From: Deltaproteobacteria bacterium
Lineage (GTDB): Bacteria; Desulfobacterota; Desulfobacteria; Desulfobacterales; JAFDFH01
Length of the DNA stretch: 15,882 nt
Direction of reading: 5' to 3'
NCBI GenBank assembly: GCA_019309945.1
Contig: JAFDFH010000026.1
Location: forward strand, 1 to 15,882
Below the pieces are notes generated by a model. That model did no database searches. It saw nothing but the letters and a program-made list of their open reading frames with translations, and was not told where the DNA came from. This document shows positions 7,267 to 14,598 of this stretch, piece after piece. The translations under genes were made by a program, and so were the position numbers. The stretch's first letter is position 1; each line of letters starts with the position of its first letter.

Positions 7267-9672
7267 ATGACAAAAAGAATCAATACGGCAGCGGTAATCG
7301 GCGCTGGTATAATGGGCGGAGGAATTGCGGCTTTGCTCGCCGGTGTCGGTATAAAGACGTTCCTTTTGGACATCGTACCATTTGATTTAAAAGATGATGA
7401 GAAAAATGACCCTGCGGCTAGAAACAGAATTGTAAAAGCCGGTCTGGACGCCGCAATCATGTCAAAACCCCCTCTTTTCATGGAGTTTAAAGATGTTGAC
7501 CGCATCACCATCGGCAATTTAGAAGATGATTTTGACAGGCTTTCAGATTGTGACTGGATTGTTGAAGTCGTTGTGGAAAACCTGAAAATAAAGAATGACC
7601 TATTCAAGCGAATTGAGAAAGTCAGAAAAAAAGGGGCGATCGTTTCCTCAAATACTTCCGGTATACCTTTAAAAGCCATGTCAGAAGGCCTGGGCATGGA
7701 ATTCCAACAGCATTTTATGGGCACCCACTTTTTTAACCCGGTAAGGTATATGAAGCTTCTTGAGCTGATTCCCGGTGGGGAAACCCTGCCTGAAGTTCTT
7801 GGGTTTATGTCAGAATTCGGTGAAAAGACCCTGGGAAAGGGGATTGTATGGGCCAAGGACACCCCTAATTTTGTGGGGAACCGGATTGGGGTTCAGGGGA
7901 TGATGAAAGTGATGCATCTGATGATGGAAGAGGGTCTTTCAATTCCTGAAGTCGATGGACTTTTCGGCCCGGTCATGGGAAGGCCAAAAACCGCCATGTT
8001 CAAGCTTTCTGACATTGTCGGTCTCGATACCCTGGGGCACATTGCCAAAAATACCTATGAACTGGTTGTCAATGACGAAGAAAGAGAGAGTTTTATTTTA
8101 CCGGATTTTGTCGAAAAAATGATCGCGAATAAATTGTGGGGTCATAAAACCAAATCCGGTTTTTACAAAACAGATATGACGCCTGAGATGAAGAAAATCC
8201 GTAAAGTGATAAACCCACAAACGCTTGAATATGAAACCTATGATGCGCCCGGCTTCCCGTGCCTGATGGAAGCAACCAAGGCCAAAACCCTGACGGAAAA
8301 AATGAAGGCTGTTGTATACGGCAAGGACAAAGGAGCTGAGTTTGCGTGGAAAGTTATGGCAAACGGACTCATCTATGCGGCCACCCGGATTCCGGAGATT
8401 TCGGACACGATCGTTGAAATCGACAATGCAATGAAGTGGGGATTCAATTTTGAAATGGGACCGTTTGAACAATGGGATGCCATTGGCCTCAAAGACTCGG
8501 TTGAAAAGATGGAAAAGGAAGGATTCAAGGTCCCTGGAAATGTAAAGCACATGCTTGAGGCCGGCCATACATCTTTTTATAAAACCGAAAATGGAAACGT
8601 GTTTTTCTACGATTTTGCATCCGAGGGCTATAAGGCCCTTGCGGTAAACAAAAACATCATTTCCCTTAATCTATTGAAGGGGGCGGATAAAGTCATCAAA
8701 ACCTGTGATTCCGCGTCACTTATCGATCTGGGTGATGATGTATTTTGTTGTGAGTTTCACACCAAGATGAATGCGGTGAACAAAGAAATCGTTGAGTTTA
8801 TGCAATCCGGTTTTGAATATGTGAAAGCCAACGGTGTCGGACTTGTAATCGGCAACCAGGGAGGTGGCATGCCCGGTGCGTTTTCTGCAGGCGGTGACCT
8901 TTTGTATATGGGTACCCTTGCAAAAGACGGTAAGTTTTCGGAAATCGATAGTTTTCTGAAACTCGGGCAGGATGGGCTCCAGGACGCAAGATACGCGGCC
9001 TTTCCTGTTGTAGCGGCGCCCTACGGCATGACCCTGGGCGGCGGTTGTGAGATATGCCTGGCAGCCGATAAGATTGTCGCCCATAGCGATCTTTTCATGG
9101 GACTTGTTGAAATTGGAGTCGGGCTCCTTCCGGCCGGCGGTGGGTGCCTGAACCTGTGGAAAAAGTTCATCGGCGCCATTCCGGAAGCGGTAACCGATGT
9201 CGATCTGGCAAAATTTTTTATACCTGTTTTCATGTCCATCGCAATGGCCAAGTTCTCAACATCGGCCGCGGAGGCAAGAACCAGTGGGTTTTTAGGACCA
9301 AAGGACAGAATTGTTTTTAACCGGGACTATCTGATCGGTGAAGCCAAGAAAGATGTTTTAAAGATGGTTGATGAAGGGTATGCACCACCTCTAAAACGAA
9401 AAATTAAGGTTTTGGGGCAGGCTGCTCAGGGTATGATAGAAGCTGAAATTTTCAACATGTTACAGGGAAAATTTATCACTGAATACGATGCATTTCTGGC
9501 AAGGCGAATCGCCTTTGTTATCAGCGGAGGGGAGGTAAGGGACAACAGCGAAATTGAAGAGGATGTAATCCTGAAGCTTGAAAGAGAAGCATTTGTTGAT
9601 TTCTGGAAGGAAGCAAAGACCCATGCCAGAGTGGAGCATATGTTGAAGACGGGAAAGCCTTTGCGAAACTAA
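7267..9672 (+). CDS. fadN: 3-hydroxyacyl-CoA dehydrogenase / enoyl-CoA hydratase (FadN type)
   Basis: This 801-aa bifunctional enzyme hydrates 2-enoyl-CoA and oxidises the resulting 3-hydroxyacyl-CoA with NAD in beta-oxidation. The dehydrogenase is N-terminal: GAGIMGGG (12-19) is the NAD-binding loop, with Glu104 in VVEN, Asn129 in SSNTSG, catalytic His154 in THFFNP and Glu166. Its second helical domain spans about 195-440. The crotonase domain (about 500-690) has the oxyanion-hole regions and both catalytic glutamates, Glu595 in GGGCEICLAAD and Glu615 in VEIGVGLLPAGGG. This order (dehydrogenase first, hydratase last) and length match FadN of Firmicutes (about 790 aa) and are the reverse of FadB/FadJ. 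It is the first gene of an operon with fadA, with a perfect AGGAGG ribosome site and a FadR-like operator upstream. Direction in vivo (fatty acid use or synthesis of acyl-CoA intermediates) cannot be read from sequence. Confidence 0.93.
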   Translation: MTKRINTAAVIGAGIMGGGIAALLAGVGIKTFLLDIVPFDLKDDEKNDPAARNRIVKAGLDAAIMSKPPLFMEFKDVDRITIGNLEDDFDRLSDCDWIVEVVVENLKIKNDLFKRIEKVRKKGAIVSSNTSGIPLKAMSEGLGMEFQQHFMGTHFFNPVRYMKLLELIPGGETLPEVLGFMSEFGEKTLGKGIVWAKDTPNFVGNRIGVQGMMKVMHLMMEEGLSIPEVDGLFGPVMGRPKTAMFKLSDIVGLDTLGHIAKNTYELVVNDEERESFILPDFVEKMIANKLWGHKTKSGFYKTDMTPEMKKIRKVINPQTLEYETYDAPGFPCLMEATKAKTLTEKMKAVVYGKDKGAEFAWKVMANGLIYAATRIPEISDTIVEIDNAMKWGFNFEMGPFEQWDAIGLKDSVEKMEKEGFKVPGNVKHMLEAGHTSFYKTENGNVFFYDFASEGYKALAVNKNIISLNLLKGADKVIKTCDSASLIDLGDDVFCCEFHTKMNAVNKEIVEFMQSGFEYVKANGVGLVIGNQGGGMPGAFSAGGDLLYMGTLAKDGKFSEIDSFLKLGQDGLQDARYAAFPVVAAPYGMTLGGGCEICLAADKIVAHSDLFMGLVEIGVGLLPAGGGCLNLWKKFIGAIPEAVTDVDLAKFFIPVFMSIAMAKFSTSAAEARTSGFLGPKDRIVFNRDYLIGEAKKDVLKMVDEGYAPPLKRKIKVLGQAAQGMIEAEIFNMLQGKFITEYDAFLARRIAFVISGGEVRDNSEIEEDVILKLEREAFVDFWKEAKTHARVEHMLKTGKPLRN

Positions 9673-9695
9673 TAAGGCTCCCTTCGGACCCGCTA

Positions 9696-9720
9696 TCTTT
9701 GTGCTTAGTGCCTTAGTGGC
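9696..9720. repeat. Single arm of the CACAAAG-type dispersed repeat
   Basis: TCTTTGTGCTTAGTGCCTTA and the next five bases, in the 82-base gap between fadN and fadA, match the right arm of the repeat at 5281-5305 in reverse-complement wording (GCCACTAAGGCACTAAG). No partner arm is present, so it would not form the same hairpin here. Confidence 0.5.
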
Positions 9721-9754
9721 TGAACTATGAATGGAAACCAGGGAGGAATAAATC

Positions 9755-10939
9755 ATGAGAGAAGCATATATCGTCACGTCGGTCAGAACTCCGGGTTGTA
9801 AGAGAAGCAGGGGGGCTTTTAAGGATACAAGGCCGGAGGACCTTTTGTCTTTTATCTTGAACGCAGCAATAGAAAAAACCCCTCATCTTGAAAAGAAGGA
9901 TGTTGATGACATCATGATCGGTTGCTCATTCCCTGAAGGTGAGCAGGGATTTAACATCGGTAGAATTGCTTCGCAGATTGCCGGTTTTCCCGTTGAGGTT
10001 TCAGGTGCCACCGTAAATCGATTTTGTTCCTCCGGTCTGGAAGCCATCGCCCTTGCCGCATTACGGGTTATGGCCGGATGGTCAGAGATTGTTATCGGCG
10101 GCGGTGTGGAATCGATGACGTTTGTCCCCATGGGCGGTAACATTCCAAGACCCCATCCGGAACATGCAAAAAAACACGCGGACCTTTACACGTCTATGGG
10201 TATTACGGCGGAGAACGTCGCGAAACGGTATCATATATCAAGGGAAGAACAGGATGAATTTGCCTATAACTCCCAGATGAAAGCGACCAATGCCATGAAC
10301 AGCAAGCTGTACACGGAGATCGTTCCAACGCCTGCAACCAAATTTGTTCAGCAGAAAAAGGGAACTTTTAAAAAAGAGACATTTCTGATCGATTATGACG
10401 ATGGGATCAGACCCACCACGACACTGGAAAGGCTGACCGGTTTGAACCCGGTATTTGCAGCTGATGGAACCGTTACAGCCGGAAATTCTTCCCAGATGAC
10501 CGATGGTGCAGCGGCTACAATTATCATGAGTGACGAAAAGGTAAAAGCACTGGGGTTAAAACCGGTGGCGAAATTTAAATATTATACGACGGTGGGTTGC
10601 CGGCCGGATGAAATGGGTGTTGGACCGAAATATGCGATTCCAAAACTCTTAAAACTTTCCGGGATGGATATTAAAGCTATCGATCTGTTTGAAATCAACG
10701 AAGCCTTTGCTTCCCAGGCCGTGCATTGCCTGAAAGAACTTGGCATTGATCAGGAAATGGATAAGATAAACATTCACGGCGGCGCTATCGCCCTGGGGCA
10801 TCCCCTTGGATGCACCGGGGCCAAATTGTGTGCTACCCTTCTCGCAAATATGAAAGAACGCGGCGTAAAATACGGTATCGAAGCCATGTGCATTGGCGGC
10901 GGGATGGGAGCGGCAGCTTTATTTGAAATGTGTGCCTAA
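9755..10939 (+). CDS. fadA: Acetyl-CoA C-acyltransferase (thiolase)
   Basis: Thiolase cleaves 3-ketoacyl-CoA with CoA to acetyl-CoA and a shortened acyl-CoA. The 394-aa length is typical. The nucleophile Cys91 lies in VNRFCSSGLEA, the NEAFA motif is at 315-319, His349 is in GGAIALGHPLGCTGA, and the second catalytic Cys379 is in CIGGGMG, so the active site is complete. The ATG at 9755 has GGGAGG about eight bases upstream. It lies 82 bases after fadN on the same strand and presumably shares the fadN promoter and FadR-like operator. Together the two genes give the last three steps of beta-oxidation. The expected third partner, an acyl-CoA dehydrogenase (fadE in the Bacillus fadNAE operon), does not follow; a convergent gene does. 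Confidence 0.95.
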   Translation: MREAYIVTSVRTPGCKRSRGAFKDTRPEDLLSFILNAAIEKTPHLEKKDVDDIMIGCSFPEGEQGFNIGRIASQIAGFPVEVSGATVNRFCSSGLEAIALAALRVMAGWSEIVIGGGVESMTFVPMGGNIPRPHPEHAKKHADLYTSMGITAENVAKRYHISREEQDEFAYNSQMKATNAMNSKLYTEIVPTPATKFVQQKKGTFKKETFLIDYDDGIRPTTTLERLTGLNPVFAADGTVTAGNSSQMTDGAAATIIMSDEKVKALGLKPVAKFKYYTTVGCRPDEMGVGPKYAIPKLLKLSGMDIKAIDLFEINEAFASQAVHCLKELGIDQEMDKINIHGGAIALGHPLGCTGAKLCATLLANMKERGVKYGIEAMCIGGGMGAAALFEMCA

Positions 10940-10946
10940 TTGGATA

Positions 10947-11010
10947 ATGGGTACAGGGTATCCGGTATTCAGTATAGATCCTCTTTTTAAAACCGCTATC
11001 CCGTATCCAT
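10947..11010. terminator. Imperfect inverted repeat between convergent genes
   Basis: ATGGGTACAGGGTATCCGGT (10947-10966) is partly complementary to ACCGCTATCCCGTATCCAT (10992-11010), about 14 of 20 positions with one gap. It lies in the 82-base gap between fadA and a convergent gene, so a bidirectional terminator is plausible. The pairing is weak and has no T-tract directly after it, and it may simply be degenerate GGGTA repeat DNA. Confidence 0.3.
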
Positions 11011-11021
11011 TCCCAAATAAC

Positions 11022-11606
11022 CTATCCAGTTTTTACTTGAAGAAATATGTCTTTTCCTTCCCAGTTTGTTTTTTTAAACTGATCCAAATCAACTTTTTCG
11101 TCATTCACTTCTGCGGAGAGGATCCCTGAAAAGAAATCTTCGGGCTGACGGTCCAGGAGGTCTTTAAATTTGCTTCCTTGAAGCCAAATACCCTGTTGAA
11201 GAAAGATGGGGCCTATTTCACTGACCAGTAAGTTAAAAAGTTTCAATACGACCATTCCTTCTTTTTGGGAAATGGATTTTTGGTCTGTATGATGAGAAAT
11301 CCGGTTGCGCAATGGTGCAAAACGGCCTCCTTTTCGTAAGGTCGCACCAGCGAGCCCGGGCATGGCAGCGGAAAGCGCCAGGATAGATCCTTCCCTTAAA
11401 ATAGCCGTATTCACATCATCCACGGATTTTCCATTTAGAAAAATCGTTTGTATTCGATTTTCCAGATAATCTTCACGGACCCCCAACTGCTGACAGAGTA
11501 ATTCTCTAATGTTACAGCCCACCCGGGCTTTTATCCTGAAACCCTGCTCGAACAGTTGATAAAAGTTTGGGATAATTTTCCTTTTTAAAATGAGTAAAAT
11601 AGTCAT
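11022..11606 (-). CDS. Unknown 194-aa protein, possibly beta-grasp (MoaD/ThiS-like) N-terminal half
   Basis: I do not firmly recognise this protein. Residues about 23-90 (FRIKARVGCNIRELLCQQLG, then IQTIFLNGKSVDDVNTAILR, then a Gly- and Ala-rich PGLAGA segment) resemble the layout of ubiquitin-like sulfur carriers: a central N-G-K/x-V-D-D turn, then a 'G-x-x-L-A-L' strand. The protein does not end in GG, however, and continues for another ~100 residues containing GGRFAPLRNRISHH and a helical C-terminal half. MoaD-like proteins often accompany AOR genes, and a broken AOR gene lies just upstream on the same strand, which makes a link to pterin cofactor or AOR maturation conceivable but unproven. 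The start at 11604-11606 is the only in-frame ATG; AGGA lies rather far upstream. The gene is convergent with fadA. Confidence 0.7.
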   Translation of the reverse strand: MTILLILKRKIIPNFYQLFEQGFRIKARVGCNIRELLCQQLGVREDYLENRIQTIFLNGKSVDDVNTAILREGSILALSAAMPGLAGATLRKGGRFAPLRNRISHHTDQKSISQKEGMVVLKLFNLLVSEIGPIFLQQGIWLQGSKFKDLLDRQPEDFFSGILSAEVNDEKVDLDQFKKTNWEGKDIFLQVKTG

Positions 11607-11737
11607 TGTTATGTTTGCATTCCTGGCGCGGTTACGGGTTGCGGGTTGAAGCGCTAACTTGCAATACGAGGAAAGCTATGACTGAATATAGCTGATAAGT
11701 GACGTTGTAAGGTTGTATCGTATAATTTCATTAACTC

Positions 11738-11878
11738 GTCCCCATCCAGAAACGGTCTTTTTGTCTGATCTCTGCGTTATGCTCAAAATTTTGTCCTCGG
11801 AATATCAACTATATGCCTGCGGTAAAATTTTTCGCATGCCTTGATCTCGAACAAAAATCCTCATTTCTGGACGGGCAC
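11738..11878 (-). mobile_element. 141-bp miniature inverted-repeat element, copy A
   Basis: This 141-bp non-coding element is bounded by terminal inverted repeats: GTCCCCATCCAGAAACG on the left and, on the opposite strand of the right end, GTGCCCGTCCAGAAATG (14 of 17). It is flanked by a perfect 6-bp target duplication TAACTC (11732-11737 and 11879-11884). Much of the element is an imperfect long palindrome, with AAAATTTT blocks facing each other. It is collinear, with no gaps and 131 of 141 identities, with the reverse complement of copy B at 13859-13999. No transposase is encoded, so it must be moved in trans. It sits between the AOR gene and the 194-aa gene; strand is set relative to copy B (+). 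Confidence 0.88.
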
Positions 11879-11891
11879 TAACTCGCTAGTG

Positions 11892-11925
11892 AAACGGGGA
11901 GACTCCCATAGAGCCTCCCCGTTTT
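11892..11925. terminator. Hairpin terminator after the AOR gene
   Basis: AAACGGGGAG (11892-11901) pairs perfectly with CTCCCCGTTT (11915-11924), giving a 10-bp GC-rich stem with a short loop. It lies 26 bases beyond the AOR stop. The longer T-run (GTTTTTATT) is on the plus strand; on the minus strand the stem is followed by only TTTCA. It probably ends minus-strand AOR transcription but could act both ways. Confidence 0.65.
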
Positions 11926-11950
11926 TATTATGAACAAAAGTCACTGTGAT

Positions 11951-13623
11951 TTAAAAGTTGAAAACCTGATCCAGCTCTTCATCCTTCACCTGAAATGTAA
12001 GGTTGTGAGGGGGCAGCGGTTCTTTTCTGAAAAATTCCGGCAGACGGTCGTGCTCAGAAGTAAAACCGGCCCGTGCGTTAAAATCCCTTTCGTTTTTAAG
12101 GACCGATTTGCCAAGTTCTGCGAAGCCGTCGGCAGTAAGGTCCAGACCGTAAAAAGCATTAAGCATATCGATCAGAGCCTGAAATGTGTCGGGCTGATCC
12201 AAGACGGCAAATGCAATGAATAAGCACATTCCTGTGGAGTCGATGGCAGCCGTGGCGATTTGCAAATTTCTGGAAAGTTCCACCTGGCCCTCGGGTTTCA
12301 AGGGATCCACAGTACCTCCGACGCCGAGAATGTTCGCTGTGACTGCATATCCTGCCGTGTGATCAGCCCCCATGGTGCTGGTTGCATAAGTTACCCCAAT
12401 ACCATGGACTGTTCGGGGATCATATGCAGGCAAAGCCTGTCCTTTAACCACCGGAACTCTTTCTACCCCAAAAATCTTTCCGGTTACCGCGGCGCCACTA
12501 CCCAGGATACGCCCGAGATGTGTTCCCTGTCCGACTTCCTTTATAAGGTTAATGGCGGCCTCTTCATCGCCGAATTTAATGATGCCGGCCTCCATGACCA
12601 CGCCGATGGTGGCACCCATTTCAATGGTGTCCAATCCAAAATCATCATCCAGACGGTCCATCATGGCAATGGCATCCAAATCGTCTATCCCGCAGTTAGC
12701 GCCATGTGCCCATACTGTTTCGTATTCCACTTGTTTGGTCAGGTAATTGCCGTCCTTATCATTGTATATGCCCGAACACCGGATCACACAGCCTTTATGG
12801 CAACCATGAGTGGCGACCCCTCCCCGGGCGGTCTCCGTTTCAGCCTGAGTCTCGCCGCTGATTTTGGAAGCTCCTGCAAATTGCCCTGACGAAAAATTAT
12901 TCGTAGGATATGCCCCGGCCTCATTGATCACATTGGTGAGTACATTGGTTCCATAAGCAGGAAGCCCCTCGCCGGTTACAGGATGTTTCCGGAGTCCTTC
13001 GACAAATATTTTGTTTGCCGCTTTAAATTTATCGGGATCTTGGGGACTTCGCATCTTCATTCCGTTGTCATCCAGCACGATAACTTTAACGCCCTTAGCC
13101 CCCATGACTGCGCCGACGCCCCCACGACCCGCGTGCCGGGTCGGTCTCTGTTCCATGTCCGTAAAGGCCACGGAAGCAGCCGCCAGTTTCATCTCGCCGG
13201 CCTGACCGATGGAAATGCAGGCAACCTTTTCGCCATATTCTTCTTTTATTTTATCAATCAGGTCATAGTTGCCCAGCATACGAAGGCTATTATCAGGAGT
13301 TATTTGAACCCCGTCCTTATTGAGGACCACCTTGTACAGGGAATCATCATGGGGTTTTCCCTCCAATACGATGGCCGCATAGCCCAACCTGGCAAGTACC
13401 TGAGCCCCCTGGCCGCCGGCATTTGCCTCTTTAATGCCGCCGGTGAGCGGGCCTTTGCATCCCACCGAAATTCTGCCGGACATTGCCGCAATGGTCCCAC
13501 TCAGCAATCCCTAATCGCCGATGTCATTGCACGGCCTCCCAGACCGGCATAGTCCCCCACAGGTTCCGTTTTGAACTCAGGGCTTCCTTCAGCCCCCATG
13601 TTGATTCTAAGGATTTTGTCCAT
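11951..13623 (-). pseudogene. Aldehyde:ferredoxin oxidoreductase (AOR) family, broken by internal deletion
   Basis: AOR-family enzymes use a tungsten (or Mo) bis-pterin and one [4Fe-4S] cluster to interconvert aldehydes and acids with ferredoxin. The start ATG (13621-13623) follows AAGGAGG and gives MDKILRINMG, the usual opening, up to YAGLGGRAMTSAI. The frame then hits TGA, and the protein resumes in another frame at GLLSGTIAAMSGRISVG and runs 518 residues to 11951. Compared with known AORs, about 22 residues (the segment with 'DPLxPxNKLxxAPG') are missing at the junction near 13511, so this is an out-of-frame deletion rather than a one-base slip. The larger part keeps cluster ligands Cys236, Cys240 and Cys244 (GCHKGCVIRCS), Cys428 (STGMC) and the pterin-binding HAGRGGVGAVMG and TSTMGADH motifs. 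No other stop interrupts it, so the damage looks recent. Substrate unknown. Confidence 0.85.
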
Positions 13624-13721
13624 GGCTTCCTCCTTTTCCCCCCAAAGGATATTTAAAGGTTCAATGATCTGCCGGGTGGCAACATCAATTCTGAACATTT
13701 TGCGATATTCTTTCTTTCTAA

Positions 13722-13754
13722 ATTATAATTATGCGTATACATACGTCGTGTCAA
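13722..13754 (-). promoter_or_regulatory. Probable promoter of the AOR gene
   Basis: On the minus strand TTGACA (13749-13754) is followed 15 bases later by CATAAT (13728-13733), or 21 bases later by TATAAT (13722-13727). Neither spacing is ideal, so the -10 choice is open. The near-palindrome CGTATACATACG lies between the boxes and could be a regulator site. The distance to the AOR ATG is about 100 bases. Confidence 0.45.
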
Positions 13755-13858
13755 GAAAAACAGAAATTTAATAATTCTTTTAATTAAACGTCTCGGAATT
13801 TCTATAAGTTGGTGAAAATACAAGTATTTTAATTGACAATTGTGAGCGCAGTGAACTA

Positions 13859-13999
13859 GTGTCCGTCCAGAAATGAGGATTTTTGTTCGAGATCAAGGCC
13901 TGCAAAAAATTTTACTACAGGCATATAGTTGCTATTCCGAGGATAAAATTTTGAGCATAACGCAGAGATCGGGCAAAAAGACCGTTTCTGGATGGGCAC
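13859..13999 (+). mobile_element. 141-bp miniature inverted-repeat element, copy B
   Basis: This is the same element as copy A in the opposite orientation: exactly 141 bp, 10 substitutions and no gaps against the reverse complement of A. Its ends are GTGTCCGTCCAGAAATG and, on the opposite strand of the right end, GTGCCCATCCAGAAACG. It is flanked by its own perfect 6-bp duplication GAACTA (13853-13858 and 14000-14005). Different duplications at A and B mean two separate insertions, not one block moved together. It lies about 235 bases upstream of the AOR start. Confidence 0.88.
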
Positions 14000-14141
14000 G
14001 AACTAAGTTCCGAGATTTGGTCAGGTGCAAGACGGTCGTTGACATAACCCGATTAAATACATAGTTAGGGCCTGAACGAAAACTCAAGATAAGGCAAATT
14101 CGAATACCGAATGACCAAAACCTCATTTGAAATAAAAAAGA

Positions 14142-14283
14142 CACCAAGTCACAAAGAAAAGATATTAATTTCAAAACAATATAGGCAAGGGAAGAATTTA
14201 TTACTAAAAAAATCCGATGACGCTTTTCCTTTTTGTAAGTAATTTTGTATTATCTATGCATCTTAGTGTCTTTGTGCCTGGTT
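14142..14283. repeat. Dispersed inverted repeat, CACCAAG/CACAAAG type, copy 2
   Basis: The left arm CACCAAGTCACAAAGAAAAG (from 14142) and the right arm CTTAGTGTCTTTGTGCCTGG (from 14262) are imperfect reverse complements, separated by about 100 bases of AT-rich DNA. The left arm shares CACCAAGTCACAAAGA with the copy at 5235-5306, and the right arm shares CTTAGTGTCTT with that copy. Confidence 0.6.
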
Positions 14284-14315
14284 TATTGTAGTCAAGTTTT
14301 ATTTTAAAAAAACTA

Positions 14316-14382
14316 GCAGAAAATTATCATGTGCGAGAATGGGCCCCATTAAGCTCGTCGGAGCACATGATAATTTTTCTGC
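14316..14382. repeat. 67-bp strong palindromic hairpin
   Basis: GCAGAAAATTATCATGTGC (14316-14334) pairs with GCACATGATAATTTTTCTGC (14363-14382), a 19-bp stem with one bulged T. The centre contains a second palindrome, AATGGGCCCCATT, flanked by CGAG and CTCG. It lies between the dispersed repeat and the IS110 remnant. It could be a REP-like palindrome, a transcription terminator or a small mobile unit; the sequence does not decide. Confidence 0.7.
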
Positions 14383-14439
14383 GGGTTACAAGCATGATAT
14401 TGCGCATTTTAATATCCTGTTTTTAGCTTTAGTCATAGA

Positions 14440-14590
14440 GAGCGTCACCTTACCCATCCTGGTATTCGAGAGTCTCAACTGAGCTCTAACCTTGCTTTAT
14501 CGGGAATAGGTGACGACGGGGAGCCGTAAAAGCTTAGTGAGAAGGTCGATTGTATCGCCTTAATGGCACAAATGATGGTCTCCCCGCCTT
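14440..14590 (-). ncRNA. Candidate IS110/IS1111-type bridge RNA region
   Basis: Directly downstream of the transposase stop, the minus strand can form two adjacent stems. The outer arms CGGGGAG/CTCCCCG (14580-14586 with 14517-14523) enclose about 55 bases. The arms CGTCACCT/AGGTGACG (14508-14515 with 14443-14450) enclose a loop with smaller stems such as CTCA/TGAG. One base separates the two hairpins. Tandem stem-loops with large internal loops, encoded beside the transposase, are the layout known for IS110-family bridge RNAs; in the IS1111 group that RNA lies on the 3' side. Strand follows the transposase. The assignment is an inference from pairing alone. Confidence 0.35.
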
Positions 14591-14598
14591 CACACAAC

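Larger units (their letters stand above)
11607..11950. other. Gap between AOR remnant and 194-aa gene
   Basis: This 344-base gap holds miniature element A and the terminator hairpin described separately. The rest (11607-11731) has a short GGGTTGCGGGTTG repeat at about 11634-11648 and a small stem AGCTAT/ATAGCT at about 11674-11693. No gene is seen. Confidence 0.5.
13624..14598. other. Long non-coding stretch between AOR and IS110 transposase remnants
   Basis: Nearly 1 kb without a credible gene. In order it holds the AOR promoter region, miniature element B, a dispersed repeat pair, a strong hairpin, and the structured region downstream of the transposase (all listed separately). Short open frames here are AT-rich and lack ribosome sites. 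The stretch at about 14010-14140 shows nothing I can assign. Confidence 0.5.

Noticed and set aside
7254..7862. 202-codon frame on the minus strand inside fadN
   Set aside because: It is antisense to the N-terminal NAD-binding domain of fadN, whose motifs are unmistakable; the Ser/Phe/Pro-rich translation is a shadow.
12260..13552. Long plus-strand frames across the AOR gene
   Set aside because: They are antisense to well-conserved AOR motifs on the minus strand and have no ribosome sites.
13624..13698. 25-codon extension upstream of the AOR ATG
   Set aside because: The AAGGAGG ribosome site and the family-standard N-terminus both point to the ATG at 13621-13623.
11738..13999. Composite transposon carrying AOR between two element copies
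   Set aside because: Each copy has its own distinct 6-bp duplication, which shows separate insertions rather than movement as a single unit.
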